From: Planctomonas deserti
Lineage (GTDB): Bacteria > Actinomycetota > Actinomycetes > Actinomycetales > Microbacteriaceae
NCBI RefSeq assembly: GCF_003067705.1
Contig: NZ_QANL01000001.1
Span: 1,240,001 to 1,304,000 of the forward strand
DNA: 64,000 nt
Reading direction: 5' to 3'
Shown: piece by piece, positions 24,171 through 32,672 of the stretch
Layout of the letters: the number at the start of each line of letters is the position of its first letter
Numbering within the stretch: the stretch's first letter is position 1
Notes under the pieces: model-generated
The model's database searches: none
The model's input: the letters and a program-made list of their open reading frames with translations, nothing else
What the model was told of the DNA's origin: nothing
Translations under genes and position numbers: made by a program

Positions 24171-25193
24171 CTACGGGCGCGCGCCCTGGGGTGCGGTGGT
24201 GCTGGAGCGGGGGGCGAAGTCGACCGGAACGGTCACGCTCCGGTTCCGGGCGGCGCCGGGGCCCGCCGCCAGCTCCTCCATGACCAGGTCGACGGCGAGC
24301 CGGCCCTGGCGTTTCGGGTGCTGCTCCAGGGTGGTGAGGCCGAACATGTCGGCGAGGTCGTGCCCGTCGATGCCGACGACCGAGAGGTCCTGCGGCACGC
24401 GGATGCCGAGCTGCCTCGCCGCGACGATGAGGCCGATCGCGATCTCGTCGGATGCGGCGAACACCGCCGTAGGCCTCGTGCGCGGGTCGGTGAGCATCCG
24501 GAGGGCCGCGCGGTACCCGCCGTCGATGGTGAACGACGAGGGCTGGAAAGTGCCGGTCGGAGGGATGCCGGCCTCCTCGAGGGCGTCGCGGAAGCCGGCC
24601 AGCCGCCGCTCGTGCACCGGGAAGTCCATCTCCTCCTCGGGATGGCCGCCGAGATGCACGAGCCGGCGGTGGCCGAGGCTGATGAGGTGCTCGGTGGCGA
24701 GTTTCGCGGCCGCCACGTCGTCGATGCTCAGGGTCGTCATCCCCTCGGCGTGACCGCCGACACCGACGAGGGGCTTGCCGAGCGACTTGAGGCGCGTGAC
24801 CTCGGACTCGCTGAGGGCGACGCTCACGGCGATGACCGCGTCCACGCGCTTGCGCACGAGGAAGTACTCGAAAACCTTGCGCCGCTGTTCCACGTCGTCG
24901 GTAAGCCGGTACAGGGTGAGGTCGTACCCCGCCTCGATGAGGGCCGTCTCGATGCCCTCCAGCATCTCCGCGAAGAACCAGCGGTTGAGGTACGGCACGA
25001 CGACGCCGACGTTCTTGGTCTGACCGGTGACGAGGCTCGACGCGTTGGAGCTCACGACGTAGCCGATCTCAGACGCGGCGTGCGCGACAAGATTGCGGGT
25101 GGTCTCCGAGACGTAGCCGCGCCCGCTGAGCGCGCGGGAGGCGGTCGCCTTCGACACGCCGGCCAGGCGTGCAACGTCCGCGATGCCGCTCAT
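24171..25193 (-). CDS. LacI-family repressor of the adjacent sugar importer
   Basis: 340-residue LacI-family regulator. The N-terminal helix-turn-helix is IADVARLAGVSKATASRALSGRGYVSE, with the hinge helix at AASEIGYVVSSNASSLVTG. The effector domain is of the periplasmic-binding-protein type, with VGVVVPYLNRWFFAEMLEG, SIDDVAAAKLATEHLISLGHRR and FAASDEIAIGLIVAARQLGI. It is divergent from the oligosaccharide ABC importer genes. Two identical GGAACCGGTTCC palindromes lie in the intergenic region, one embedded in the importer promoter, so it most likely represses the importer and itself. The effector would be an alpha-glucoside or other oligosaccharide (inference). Confidence 0.9.
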   Translation of the reverse strand: MSGIADVARLAGVSKATASRALSGRGYVSETTRNLVAHAASEIGYVVSSNASSLVTGQTKNVGVVVPYLNRWFFAEMLEGIETALIEAGYDLTLYRLTDDVEQRRKVFEYFLVRKRVDAVIAVSVALSESEVTRLKSLGKPLVGVGGHAEGMTTLSIDDVAAAKLATEHLISLGHRRLVHLGGHPEEEMDFPVHERRLAGFRDALEEAGIPPTGTFQPSSFTIDGGYRAALRMLTDPRTRPTAVFAASDEIAIGLIVAARQLGIRVPQDLSVVGIDGHDLADMFGLTTLEQHPKRQGRLAVDLVMEELAAGPGAARNRSVTVPVDFAPRSSTTAPQGARP

Positions 25194-25258
25194 GCCTCTC
25201 GTCCCCCCTTTGGGCCCTGTCGATGGTGCGAGCACACGATACCGCGGACGGGCCTGTT

Positions 25259-25274
25259 GTGGAACCGGTTCCAC
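25259..25274. promoter_or_regulatory. LacI operator O1 (16-bp perfect palindrome)
   Basis: GTGGAACCGGTTCCAC is a perfect palindrome with the central CG step typical of LacI-family operators. It lies 66 bp upstream of the lacI start, on the side of the repressor gene, and suggests autoregulation or looping with O2, 143 bp away. Confidence 0.75.
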
Positions 25275-25394
25275 TACTGACAATCGCGGCCCGGCGGCAT
25301 TCCTCGCGCGGAAGCGCGCCGCGCCCGGGCGTCGTGGTGGGCGAGACGATTCGTTATCTTCGCCGTGTTGCGCCGCGCGGGAGGGTGCCGTACC

Positions 25395-25422
25395 TTGACC
25401 TCTGGAACCGGTTCCCTACCGT
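25395..25422 (+). promoter_or_regulatory. Importer promoter with LacI operator O2 in the spacer
   Basis: -35 TTGACC (25395-25400) and -10 TACCGT (25417-25422) with a 16-bp spacer. The spacer contains the 12-bp palindrome GGAACCGGTTCC at 25404-25415, so bound repressor would block polymerase directly. The same core occurs at O1. Confidence 0.75.
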
Positions 25423-25477
25423 GCGTCGTGCGCGGATCGCAGCGCGCGCCGGCTCCGCTCAACGAGGAGGAGACAGA

Positions 25478-26836
25478 ATGAGTTCAACCCTGCACCGTCG
25501 CCGTCGCCTCGTCTTCCCACTCGCAGCAGCAAGTGCCGTCGCCCTCACCCTCGCCGGGTGCACGGGTGACATCGCTGCCGAGGATGCGGCGGACGTGGAC
25601 TGCAGCGATTTCGAGCAGTACGGAGACTTCTCGGAGGAGAGTCCCGAGGTCACCGTCGGCGGCACGATCGTGGAGCAGGAGGCCGACAACCTCGTGGCGT
25701 CGTGGGCCGACTTCCAGACCTGCACCGGCATCACGATCAGCTACCAGGGCAGCCAGGAGTTCGAGGCACAGATCCCGGTCCAGGCCGAGGGCGGCAACGC
25801 TCCCGACATCGGCATCATCCCTCAGCCCGGTCTTCTCGCCCGTCTGGCGAGCGGGGGCTACCTGAAGCCCGTCCCCGCGTCCGTGGAGGAGAACATCGAC
25901 TCCGGCTGGACCGAGGACTGGAAGAAGTACGGAACCGTGGACGACACCGTCTACGCCGCCCCGCTCATGGCGAGCATCAAGGGCTACATCTGGTACTCCC
26001 CGGCCGAGTTCGAGGAGAAGGGCTACGAGGTCCCGAAGTCCATCGGAGAGCTCAACGAGCTGGCCGCGACCATCGCGGCGGAGGGCGACCACAAGCCGTG
26101 GTGCGTCGGTTTCGGCTCCGGCGAGGCGACCGGCTGGCCGGGCACCGACTGGATCGAGGACTACGTGCTGCGCATGCACGGCACCGAGGTCTACGACCAG
26201 TGGACGACTCACCAGATCCCGTTCAACGACCCGCGCATCGTCGAGGCCTTCGACGCTGTCGGCGAGGTGCTGAAGAACCCCGACATGGTCAACGGCGGCT
26301 TCGGCGGCGTCGACTCGATCGTCGGAACCACCTTCAACGACGGCGGCAAGCCGATCCTGGACGGCGAGTGCTCGCTGCACCACCAGGCCACGTTCTACGA
26401 GGCCCAGTGGCCCGAGGGCACGGAGGTCGCCGAGGACGGCGACGTCTACGCCTTCCTGCTGCCCCCGATGAACGAGGGCGACGAGCAGGCGGTGACCGGT
26501 GCCGGCGAGTTCGTCGCCGCCTTCACCGAGGGTGAGGAGATCGACGCGTTCCGCACCTACCTGTCCAGCCCGGAGTGGGCGAACACCCGCACCTCGCTCG
26601 GTGGCAACATCAGCGCGAACAAGGGGGTCGACCCGGCGAACGGACAGAGCCCGATCCTTCAGCAGTCCATCGAGATCCTGCAGGACCCGAACACCGTGTT
26701 CCGCTTCGACGGGTCGGACCTCATGCCCGGTGCCGTGGGCGCGGGATCGTTCTGGAAGGGCATCGTCGGCTGGGTCAGCGGCGACAGCACCCAGCAGACG
26801 GTCGACGCGGTCGAGAGCAGCTGGCCGCAGCAGTAA
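25478..26836 (+). CDS. Sugar ABC transporter substrate-binding lipoprotein (family 1)
   Basis: 452-residue extracellular solute-binding protein anchored as a lipoprotein: basic start, hydrophobic stretch and lipobox LAGC with Cys near residue 28. The mature part has GGNAPDIGIIPQPGLLARLASGGYLKPV and later YAAPLMASIKGYIWYSPAEFEEKGYEVPKS, characteristic of binding proteins for oligosaccharides such as maltose or alpha-glucosides (AglE-like; inference). A strong SD (GAGGAGGAG) precedes the ATG. It is the first gene of a three-gene importer; a hairpin follows it, which usually keeps binding protein in excess of permeases. Confidence 0.92.
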   Translation: MSSTLHRRRRLVFPLAAASAVALTLAGCTGDIAAEDAADVDCSDFEQYGDFSEESPEVTVGGTIVEQEADNLVASWADFQTCTGITISYQGSQEFEAQIPVQAEGGNAPDIGIIPQPGLLARLASGGYLKPVPASVEENIDSGWTEDWKKYGTVDDTVYAAPLMASIKGYIWYSPAEFEEKGYEVPKSIGELNELAATIAAEGDHKPWCVGFGSGEATGWPGTDWIEDYVLRMHGTEVYDQWTTHQIPFNDPRIVEAFDAVGEVLKNPDMVNGGFGGVDSIVGTTFNDGGKPILDGECSLHHQATFYEAQWPEGTEVAEDGDVYAFLLPPMNEGDEQAVTGAGEFVAAFTEGEEIDAFRTYLSSPEWANTRTSLGGNISANKGVDPANGQSPILQQSIEILQDPNTVFRFDGSDLMPGAVGAGSFWKGIVGWVSGDSTQQTVDAVESSWPQQ

Positions 26837-26848
26837 TCCGTGACGGAG

Positions 26849-26874
26849 GGGGTGGGGCCGTCGGGTCCCACCCC
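26849..26874 (+). terminator. Intercistronic attenuator hairpin after binding protein
   Basis: GGGGTGGGGCC pairs with GGGTCCCACCCC (11-bp stem with one G-U) around a GTCG loop. It is followed by a pyrimidine-rich stretch, 45 bp before the permease ATG. Likely an mRNA 3'-end stabiliser that sets the binding-protein to permease ratio. Confidence 0.65.
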
Positions 26875-26918
26875 TTTCGTCCCCTTCTCGTCCAACGACG
26901 AACGAAAGGCTTCCCCGC

Positions 26919-27890
26919 ATGACCACAGCGGACCTCATCGGAAAAATCCTGCAAGTCGTCGCCGGCCTCGCGCTGTTCGCGGTGGTCGTCGGGCTTGTGC
27001 TCTTCCTCATCGACAAGGCGCCCAAGCGCGGTCGCGACTACGTGCAGCTCGGCGCCTTCCTGGCACCGGCGATGATCCTGCTCCTGCTCGGGCTCATCTA
27101 CCCCGCAGTGCGCACGACGTTCCTCTCCTTCTTCACGAGCTCGGGCAACTTCACCGGGCTCGACAACTTCATCTGGATGTTCACCCAGCCGGACGCCCTG
27201 CGCACCCTGTTCAACACGGTCGTCTGGGTGATCCTGGTGCCGGTGGTGTCCACCATCATCGGGCTCGCCTACGCGGTCTTCATCGACAAGTCCCGCGGTG
27301 AGAAGTACTTCAAGGCCCTCGTCTTCATGCCGGTCGCCATCTCGTTCGTCGGCGCCGGCATCATCTGGCGGTTCGTGTACGAGTTCCGGCCGTCGGGGCG
27401 GGACCAGATCGGCGCGCTCAACCAGATCGTCGTCTGGTTCGGCGGCGAGCCGGTGCAGTGGCTGCAGTCGTCGCCGATCAACACGCTGCTCCTGATCGTC
27501 GTCATGATCTGGGTGCAGACCGGGTTCGCCATGGTCGTGCTCTCCGCGGCCATCAAGGGCGTGCCGGTTGAGCAGCTCGAGGCCGCGCAGCTCGACGGCA
27601 CGAACGGCTGGCAGCGCTTCCGGAACGTGACCGTTCCCGGCATCCGCGGCTCCCTCGTGGTCGTCGTGACCACGACGTCGATCGCCACCCTGAAGGTGTT
27701 CGACATCGTCCGGACCATGACGGCCGGAAACTTCGACACCAGCGTGATCGCGAACGAGATGTACACCCAGGCGTTCCGGGCGAACGAGCCGGGCCGCGGC
27801 GCGGCGCTCGCCGTGGTGCTGTTCATCCTGGTCATGCCCATCGTCATTTACAACGTGCGTATCCTGCGCCAGCAGAGGGAGATCCGATGA
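26919..27890 (+). CDS. Sugar ABC transporter permease (MalF-type)
   Basis: 323-residue inner-membrane permease. An additional N-terminal helix (LQVVAGLALFAVVVGLVLFLI) precedes the usual six, making about seven. The cytoplasmic EAA loop that docks the ATPase is VEQLEAAQLDGTNGWQRFRNVTVPGIR. It belongs to the CUT1 group together with the next gene. The ATG is preceded by GAAAGG. The stop overlaps the next start (ATGA). There is no ATPase gene in this operon, so a shared MsiK-type ATPase elsewhere must energise it (known behaviour of CUT1 systems in actinobacteria). Confidence 0.93.
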   Translation: MTTADLIGKILQVVAGLALFAVVVGLVLFLIDKAPKRGRDYVQLGAFLAPAMILLLLGLIYPAVRTTFLSFFTSSGNFTGLDNFIWMFTQPDALRTLFNTVVWVILVPVVSTIIGLAYAVFIDKSRGEKYFKALVFMPVAISFVGAGIIWRFVYEFRPSGRDQIGALNQIVVWFGGEPVQWLQSSPINTLLLIVVMIWVQTGFAMVVLSAAIKGVPVEQLEAAQLDGTNGWQRFRNVTVPGIRGSLVVVVTTTSIATLKVFDIVRTMTAGNFDTSVIANEMYTQAFRANEPGRGAALAVVLFILVMPIVIYNVRILRQQREIR

Positions 27891-28885
27891 GCAGCAGCGT
27901 TGCCCCCGTAGACCTGCCGGTCCCCGGCGGGGACCGCGACGACGACTCGTACCGCCGTGCCGAGTCGACGGTCACCGCGAAGGCGGGCCGGGTCAAGCGC
28001 CGCATGACGTCGCGCGGGGCCACGGTCGCCGCGCTCGTCATCGCGGTGCTGTGGACCCTGCCCACATTCGGTCTGTTCATCTCGTCGTTCCGGCCCGCCG
28101 AGGAGATCCTCGACACCGGCTGGTGGACGATCTTCCAGAACCCGGGCTTCACGCTCGGGAACTACCAGGAGGTGCTGCTGTCGTCGTCGCTGTCGTCGCC
28201 GCAGCTGGGCGCCTACTTCGTGAACTCCCTGGCGATCGCCATCCCGGCCACGATCTTCCCGCTCGTGATCGCGACGATGGCGGCATACGCCTTCGCCTGG
28301 ATCAAGTTCCGCGGCTCGAACCTCCTGTTCATCCTGGTGTTCGCACTGCAGATCGTGCCGCTGCAGATGGCGCTCATCCCGCTGCTGCAGATGTTCTCGC
28401 AGTTCCTGCGCCCGATCCAGGCGTCGATCCACGAGACCATCCCGATGATCCCGGAGCAGAGCTACCTCCCGGTGTGGATCGCGCACACGATCTTCGCCCT
28501 CCCGCTCGCGATCTTCCTGCTGCACAACTTCATCTCGGAGATCCCGGGCGAGGTCATCGAGGCGGCGCGCGTCGACGGGGCGAGCCCGAGCCAGCTGTTC
28601 TTCCGGATCGTGATCCCGCTCGCGCTGCCCGCCATCGCGTCGGTCGCCATCTTCCAGTTCATCTGGGTGTGGAACGACCTGCTCGTGGCGCTGATCTTCT
28701 CCGGCGGCACGCAGGACGTGGCGCCGCTGACCCAGCGCCTCGCGGAACTGGTGGGCTCCCGCGGCCAGGAGTGGCAGCGCCTCACCGCCGCCGCGTTCGT
28801 GTCGGTGATCATCCCGCTGATCGTGTTCTTCAGCCTCCAGCGCTACTTCGTGCGCGGCCTCCTGGCCGGTGCGACGAAGGGCTGA
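27887..28885 (+). CDS. Sugar ABC transporter permease (MalG-type)
   Basis: 332-residue CUT1 permease with a ~50-residue hydrophilic N-terminal extension followed by six helices. The EAA motif is GEVIEAARVDGASPSQLFFRIVIPLALP, and the C-terminus (LQRYFVRGLLAGATKG) is typical of MalG-type subunits. Start ATG overlaps the MalF-type stop by 4 nt, so production of the two subunits is coupled. A strong hairpin 18 bp after the stop ends the operon. Confidence 0.94.
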   Translation: MSSSVAPVDLPVPGGDRDDDSYRRAESTVTAKAGRVKRRMTSRGATVAALVIAVLWTLPTFGLFISSFRPAEEILDTGWWTIFQNPGFTLGNYQEVLLSSSLSSPQLGAYFVNSLAIAIPATIFPLVIATMAAYAFAWIKFRGSNLLFILVFALQIVPLQMALIPLLQMFSQFLRPIQASIHETIPMIPEQSYLPVWIAHTIFALPLAIFLLHNFISEIPGEVIEAARVDGASPSQLFFRIVIPLALPAIASVAIFQFIWVWNDLLVALIFSGGTQDVAPLTQRLAELVGSRGQEWQRLTAAAFVSVIIPLIVFFSLQRYFVRGLLAGATKG

Positions 28886-28902
28886 TCCCAACCGCACGAG
28901 CC

Positions 28903-28939
28903 GAAGGGTCCGGGTGCCGACGAGGCGCCCGGGCCCTTC
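28903..28939 (+). terminator. Importer operon terminator hairpin
   Basis: 16-bp stem (28903-28918 with 28924-28939, two G-U pairs) and a GACGA loop, beginning 18 bp after the last permease stop. The following bases (GTCGTACG) are not a T tract, as common in high-GC actinobacteria. Confidence 0.75.
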
Positions 28940-28997
28940 GTCGTACGCCCACGGCGGAACCGCAGACAAAGCGCAGGGAGGGGCCGCACCGTGGCCG

Positions 28998-29012
28998 TAG
29001 ATTCGGACGGTG
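28998..29012 (+). promoter_or_regulatory. -10 element for leaderless ABC exporter transcript
   Basis: TAGATT at 28998-29003 ends six bases before the GTG start codon at 29010; transcription would begin at or next to the start codon. No SD precedes the GTG. No good -35 is visible. Confidence 0.45.
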
Positions 29013-30899
29013 AGCAGGATGGGTGACGTCGCCGCGGGCGGCGCCATGCGGGGACCGCGCGGCGGCCGGGTCAGCGGCGGCGACGCGGAGGCGCAGCGTG
29101 CGCTCAACGCGCAGGCGCCGAAGATCCCGCACCTGTTCGGCCGCATCGTCGCCCTCTTCGCCCCCCACCGGGCGTCGCTGATCCTCACCGCCGTGCTCGT
29201 GATCGTGGCGGCCGGCCTCAGCGTCGTGCCGCCGCTGCTCACCCAGCGCGCGTTCGACGAGGGGCTCTTCCCCACCGACGGCGGCGGCCCGCAGCTCGCG
29301 CGGCTCACCGAGCTCGTCGTGCTGATGATCGCCGTCTACGTCGTGTCGACCCTCCTCGGCGTCTGGCAGACGTTCCTCACGTCGACCGTCGGCAACCGGG
29401 TCATGGGTGCCCTGCGGGTGCGGATGTTCACCCACCTCCAGTCCATGGAGCTCGCGTTCTTCACCCGCACGAAGACCGGCGTCATCCAGTCCCGCCTCGC
29501 CAACGACGTCGGCGGCGTCGCGAGCGTGCTCACCAACACCGTCTCCAGCGTGCTCGGCAACACCGTCACCGTGCTCGCCGCGTTCGTCGCGATGCTGCTG
29601 CTCAACTGGCAGCTCACCATCGTCGCGCTCGTGCTCATGCCGCTGCTCGTGATCGCGCAGCGCCGCGTCGGCCAGGTGCGCGCGCGCATCGCGACGAAGA
29701 CGCAGGAGTCGCTGTCCGACATGACCGCGATCACGCAGGAGACGCTGAGCGTGTCCGGGATCCTCCTGTCGAAGAGCTTCAACCGGCAGTCGACGGAGAC
29801 CGCACGGTACGCCGACGAGAACCAGAACCAGATCCGCCTGCAGGTGCAGCAGCAGATGAGCGGGCAGTGGTTCTTCGCGATGGTCAGCATCTTCCTCGCC
29901 AGCATCCCCGCGATCGTCTACCTGGCGGCCGGGATGCTGCTCGTGAACGGTGCGACCGGCATCACCGCGGGCACGATCGTGGCGTTCACGACGGTGCAGG
30001 CGCGCCTGCTGTTCCCGCTCATGGCGCTGCTGCGGGTGGCCCTCGACCTGCAGACGTCCGGAGCGCTGTTCGCCCGCATCTTCGAGTACCTCGACCTGAA
30101 GCCCGCGATCACGGACCGGCCGACCGCCGTGCCCGTGCCGACGACGCGCGAGCTCGGCCGGGTGCGGTTCGAGGACGTCGTGTTCCGCTACCCGGACGCG
30201 GCGGACGACTCCCGCCCGACGCTCGACCACGTCTCGCTCGACATCGCCCCCGGCTCCTTCGTCGCCTTCGTCGGCCCGTCCGGCGCGGGCAAGACGACCG
30301 TCTCGTACCTGATCCCGCGGTTCTACGACGTCGCGGGCGGTCGCGTGACCTTCGCCGGGGTCGACGTGCGCGACCTCGCGCACGAGTCGCTCCTCGGCCA
30401 CATCGGCATCGTGAGCCAGGAGACGTACCTGTTCCACGCGAGCATCGCGGACAACCTCCGCTACGCCAAGCCCGACGCGACGCTCGAGGAACTGGTCGCC
30501 GCCGCGACGGCGGCGAACATCCACGCCACGATCGCGTCGTTCCCCGAGGGCTACGAGACGATCGTGGGGGAGCGCGGCTACCGGCTCTCCGGCGGCGAGA
30601 AGCAGCGCATCGCCATCGCGCGCGTGCTCCTGAAGAACCCCGCCGTGCTCATCCTCGACGAGGCGACGAGCGCGCTCGACGCCATCTCGGAGCGCGTGGT
30701 GCAGAAGGCGCTCGACGCCGCAGCGCACGGTCGGACCACCGTGTCCATCGCGCACCGCCTGTCGACGGTCGTGGACGCGGACGTCATCTTCGTGGTCGAC
30801 GGCGGCCGCATCGTGGAGCGGGGCACGCACGACGAGCTGCTCGCGGCGGGCGGCACCTACTCGCACCTCTACTCCGAGCAGCGGAGCGCCGCGCTGTGA
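29010..30899 (+). CDS. ABC exporter half-transporter (permease-ATPase)
   Basis: 629-residue type IV ABC exporter with six helices in residues ~45-340 and an ATPase in the last ~250. Walker A is GPSGAGKTT, the signature is LSGGEKQR, Walker B is VLILDEATSALD, and the H-loop is SIAHRLST, so the ATPase is complete. It differs from the exporter at the window start, whose signature is degenerate; the two could be homodimers or pair with other halves. The start is GTG at 29010 (leaderless pattern), with an ATG three codons later as an alternative. The stop overlaps the GTG of an APH-like kinase gene by 4 nt, coupling export and phosphotransfer. Confidence 0.93.
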   Translation: MSRMGDVAAGGAMRGPRGGRVSGGDAEAQRALNAQAPKIPHLFGRIVALFAPHRASLILTAVLVIVAAGLSVVPPLLTQRAFDEGLFPTDGGGPQLARLTELVVLMIAVYVVSTLLGVWQTFLTSTVGNRVMGALRVRMFTHLQSMELAFFTRTKTGVIQSRLANDVGGVASVLTNTVSSVLGNTVTVLAAFVAMLLLNWQLTIVALVLMPLLVIAQRRVGQVRARIATKTQESLSDMTAITQETLSVSGILLSKSFNRQSTETARYADENQNQIRLQVQQQMSGQWFFAMVSIFLASIPAIVYLAAGMLLVNGATGITAGTIVAFTTVQARLLFPLMALLRVALDLQTSGALFARIFEYLDLKPAITDRPTAVPVPTTRELGRVRFEDVVFRYPDAADDSRPTLDHVSLDIAPGSFVAFVGPSGAGKTTVSYLIPRFYDVAGGRVTFAGVDVRDLAHESLLGHIGIVSQETYLFHASIADNLRYAKPDATLEELVAAATAANIHATIASFPEGYETIVGERGYRLSGGEKQRIAIARVLLKNPAVLILDEATSALDAISERVVQKALDAAAHGRTTVSIAHRLSTVVDADVIFVVDGGRIVERGTHDELLAAGGTYSHLYSEQRSAAL

Positions 30900-31816
30900 C
30901 GACCGCCGGCGTGGAGATCCCCGCCGACTTCCTCGCCAACGCGTCGCGCGGCGCGGACTGGGCGGCCTGGCTGGAGCGGCTGCCCCGGCTCGTGCGCGAC
31001 GTGCTCGAGGAGTGGGCGCTGACACCCGACGGCACGGTGAGCACCGGCCACGGCGCACTCGTGCTGCCGGTGCTCACCGGCGACGGCGAGCCCGCCGCGC
31101 TGAAGCTCGGCTGGCCGCACCCGGAGGCGGAGCATGAGCACCTCGCGCTGCGCGCCTGGGGCGGGCACGGCGTCGTGCGGCTGCTGCGCGCGGATCCGCG
31201 GCGCTGGGTGCTGCTGCTCGAGCGGGCGGAGGCGGGGGTCGACCTCGACACGCTGCCGGTGCTCGAGGCCTGCGAGGTGATCGCCGGCTTCTATCCCCGC
31301 ATCCATCGACCGGCGCTGCCGCAGCTGCGGCTGCTGTCCGATCAGGCCGCGCGCTGGAGCGAGGGTATCCCCGCCCTGCGCCGGCACCGGGCGGTGCCGC
31401 GCCGCTACGTCGACCAGGCCGCCTCCCTCGCGCGGGACTTCGCCTCCGACCCAGCGACGGACGGCGTGCTCATCCACACTGACCTGCACTTCCAGAACGT
31501 GCTCGCGGCGAAGCGCGAGCCGTGGCTCGTGATCGACCCGAAGCCGCTGTCCGGTGACCCTGCCTACGAACTCGCGCCGCTGCTCTGGAACCGCTGGGAC
31601 GAGGTGCTCGCGTCGGGCAACCCGCGCTGGGAGCTGCTCGAGCGCTTCCGCACCGTGGTGGACGCCGCGGGATTCGACGAGGAGCGCGCGCGAGCCTGGG
31701 TGATCGTCCGCGAGATCGTGAACGTGATGTGGGCCCTCGACGAGGGCTCGGACGCCGCCGTCGACGACGACTGGGTGACGCAGGCCGTCACGATCGTCAA
31801 GGCCGTTCAGCCCTGA
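30896..31816 (+). CDS. APH(6)-like aminoglycoside/hydroxyurea phosphotransferase family protein
   Basis: 306-residue kinase-fold protein. The catalytic and metal sites read GVLIHTDLHFQNVLAA and PWLVIDPKPLSGDPAYELAPLLWNR, the hallmark of the streptomycin 6-kinase/hydroxyurea phosphotransferase group (PF04655). The N-terminal lobe has PAALKLGWPHPEAEHEHLALRAW, where the Lys would hold ATP. The GTG start overlaps the ABC exporter stop, so the two are translationally coupled. The family phosphorylates streptomycin, but many environmental members have other, unknown small-molecule substrates; resistance is an inference. Confidence 0.85.
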   Translation: MTTAGVEIPADFLANASRGADWAAWLERLPRLVRDVLEEWALTPDGTVSTGHGALVLPVLTGDGEPAALKLGWPHPEAEHEHLALRAWGGHGVVRLLRADPRRWVLLLERAEAGVDLDTLPVLEACEVIAGFYPRIHRPALPQLRLLSDQAARWSEGIPALRRHRAVPRRYVDQAASLARDFASDPATDGVLIHTDLHFQNVLAAKREPWLVIDPKPLSGDPAYELAPLLWNRWDEVLASGNPRWELLERFRTVVDAAGFDEERARAWVIVREIVNVMWALDEGSDAAVDDDWVTQAVTIVKAVQP

Positions 31817-31886
31817 GCGTCGCGGCCAGCGCCCTCCCGCGCCCTCCCGCCCGTGCGACGACGCGAGACCCGGGCACGGGCACGGG

Positions 31887-32672
31887 TCAGAGCTCGGCGA
31901 GCAGGCTCTCCATGTAGTCGATCTCGCCCTGCTGCACGAGGACGACGTTCCGCGCGAGTGGCGTGACCAGCTCGTTGGTCGAGCGGTCGAGCACCGCCTC
32001 CGCCATCTCCACGCCGCCGCGGTGGTGCGCGATCATCAGCTCCAGGAAGATGCGGTCCGCGTCCGTGCCGCCGGCCGCCTCGAGTCGCGCGATGTCCTCG
32101 TCGCTCGCGAGCCCGGGCATCGCCCCGCCCGCCATTTCGGCGGCCGAGTGGCCGTGACCGGCGTCGCCCTCGAGCGTCGGGAGCGACATCCACGCCATCC
32201 GCTCGCCGGACGGCGCCTGCGACAGGCCCCAGGAGGCGAGCCAGGCGTACATCTGCCCGGCCTGCTGGCCCTGCGACGTGGCGATGTCGAGCGCCAGCTG
32301 GCGTACCTCCTCGTTTTGCGAGCGGTCCCGCACGAGGACCGACAGCTGAACGGCCTGCTGGTGGTGCACCTGCATGTCGCGGGCGAAGCCCGCCTCCGCG
32401 CTGGACGTGCCCGGGGCGGCGTCGGCCTCGCCGAAGCGGTCCGCTGAGAAGCGCCCGGCCCCGAAGCCGACCACGAGCAGGAGCGTCGCGGCAAGGATCG
32501 CCGCGACGATGAGCCGCGTCGTGACCGAGTAGCGGCGCCCGCCCTCGGTCTCGCTCTCGGTGCCGAGGTCGTCCTCGTTCCCATACTGGGTCGAGCCGTC
32601 CTCATCGACCCCGTCGAGCGCCGGGGCTCCCGCCCCGGCCTCGTCGCGGTCCGACAGGGGGGAGGGGGTCAC
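31887..32672 (-). CDS. DUF305 membrane-anchored protein
   Basis: 261-residue protein with a ~45-residue acidic cytoplasmic start, one membrane helix (LIVAAILAATLLLVVGFGAG), then an extracytoplasmic DUF305 domain. The domain has two similar halves: MQVHHQQAVQLSVL with IATSQGQQAGQMYAWL, and LMIAHHRGGVEMAEAVL near the end. Met- and His-rich patches (HGHSAAEMAGGAMPG) suggest copper binding as in CopM-type DUF305 proteins (inference). The GTG start overlaps the upstream DUF3105 stop by 4 nt. Likely topology is N-in with a surface domain. Confidence 0.88.
   Translation of the reverse strand: MTPSPLSDRDEAGAGAPALDGVDEDGSTQYGNEDDLGTESETEGGRRYSVTTRLIVAAILAATLLLVVGFGAGRFSADRFGEADAAPGTSSAEAGFARDMQVHHQQAVQLSVLVRDRSQNEEVRQLALDIATSQGQQAGQMYAWLASWGLSQAPSGERMAWMSLPTLEGDAGHGHSAAEMAGGAMPGLASDEDIARLEAAGGTDADRIFLELMIAHHRGGVEMAEAVLDRSTNELVTPLARNVVLVQQGEIDYMESLLAEL

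Noticed and set aside
28830-31058. A 742-codon open frame on minus across the ABC exporter
   Set aside because: The exporter on plus has complete Walker, signature and H-loop motifs; the minus frame has no domain and the same shadow composition.
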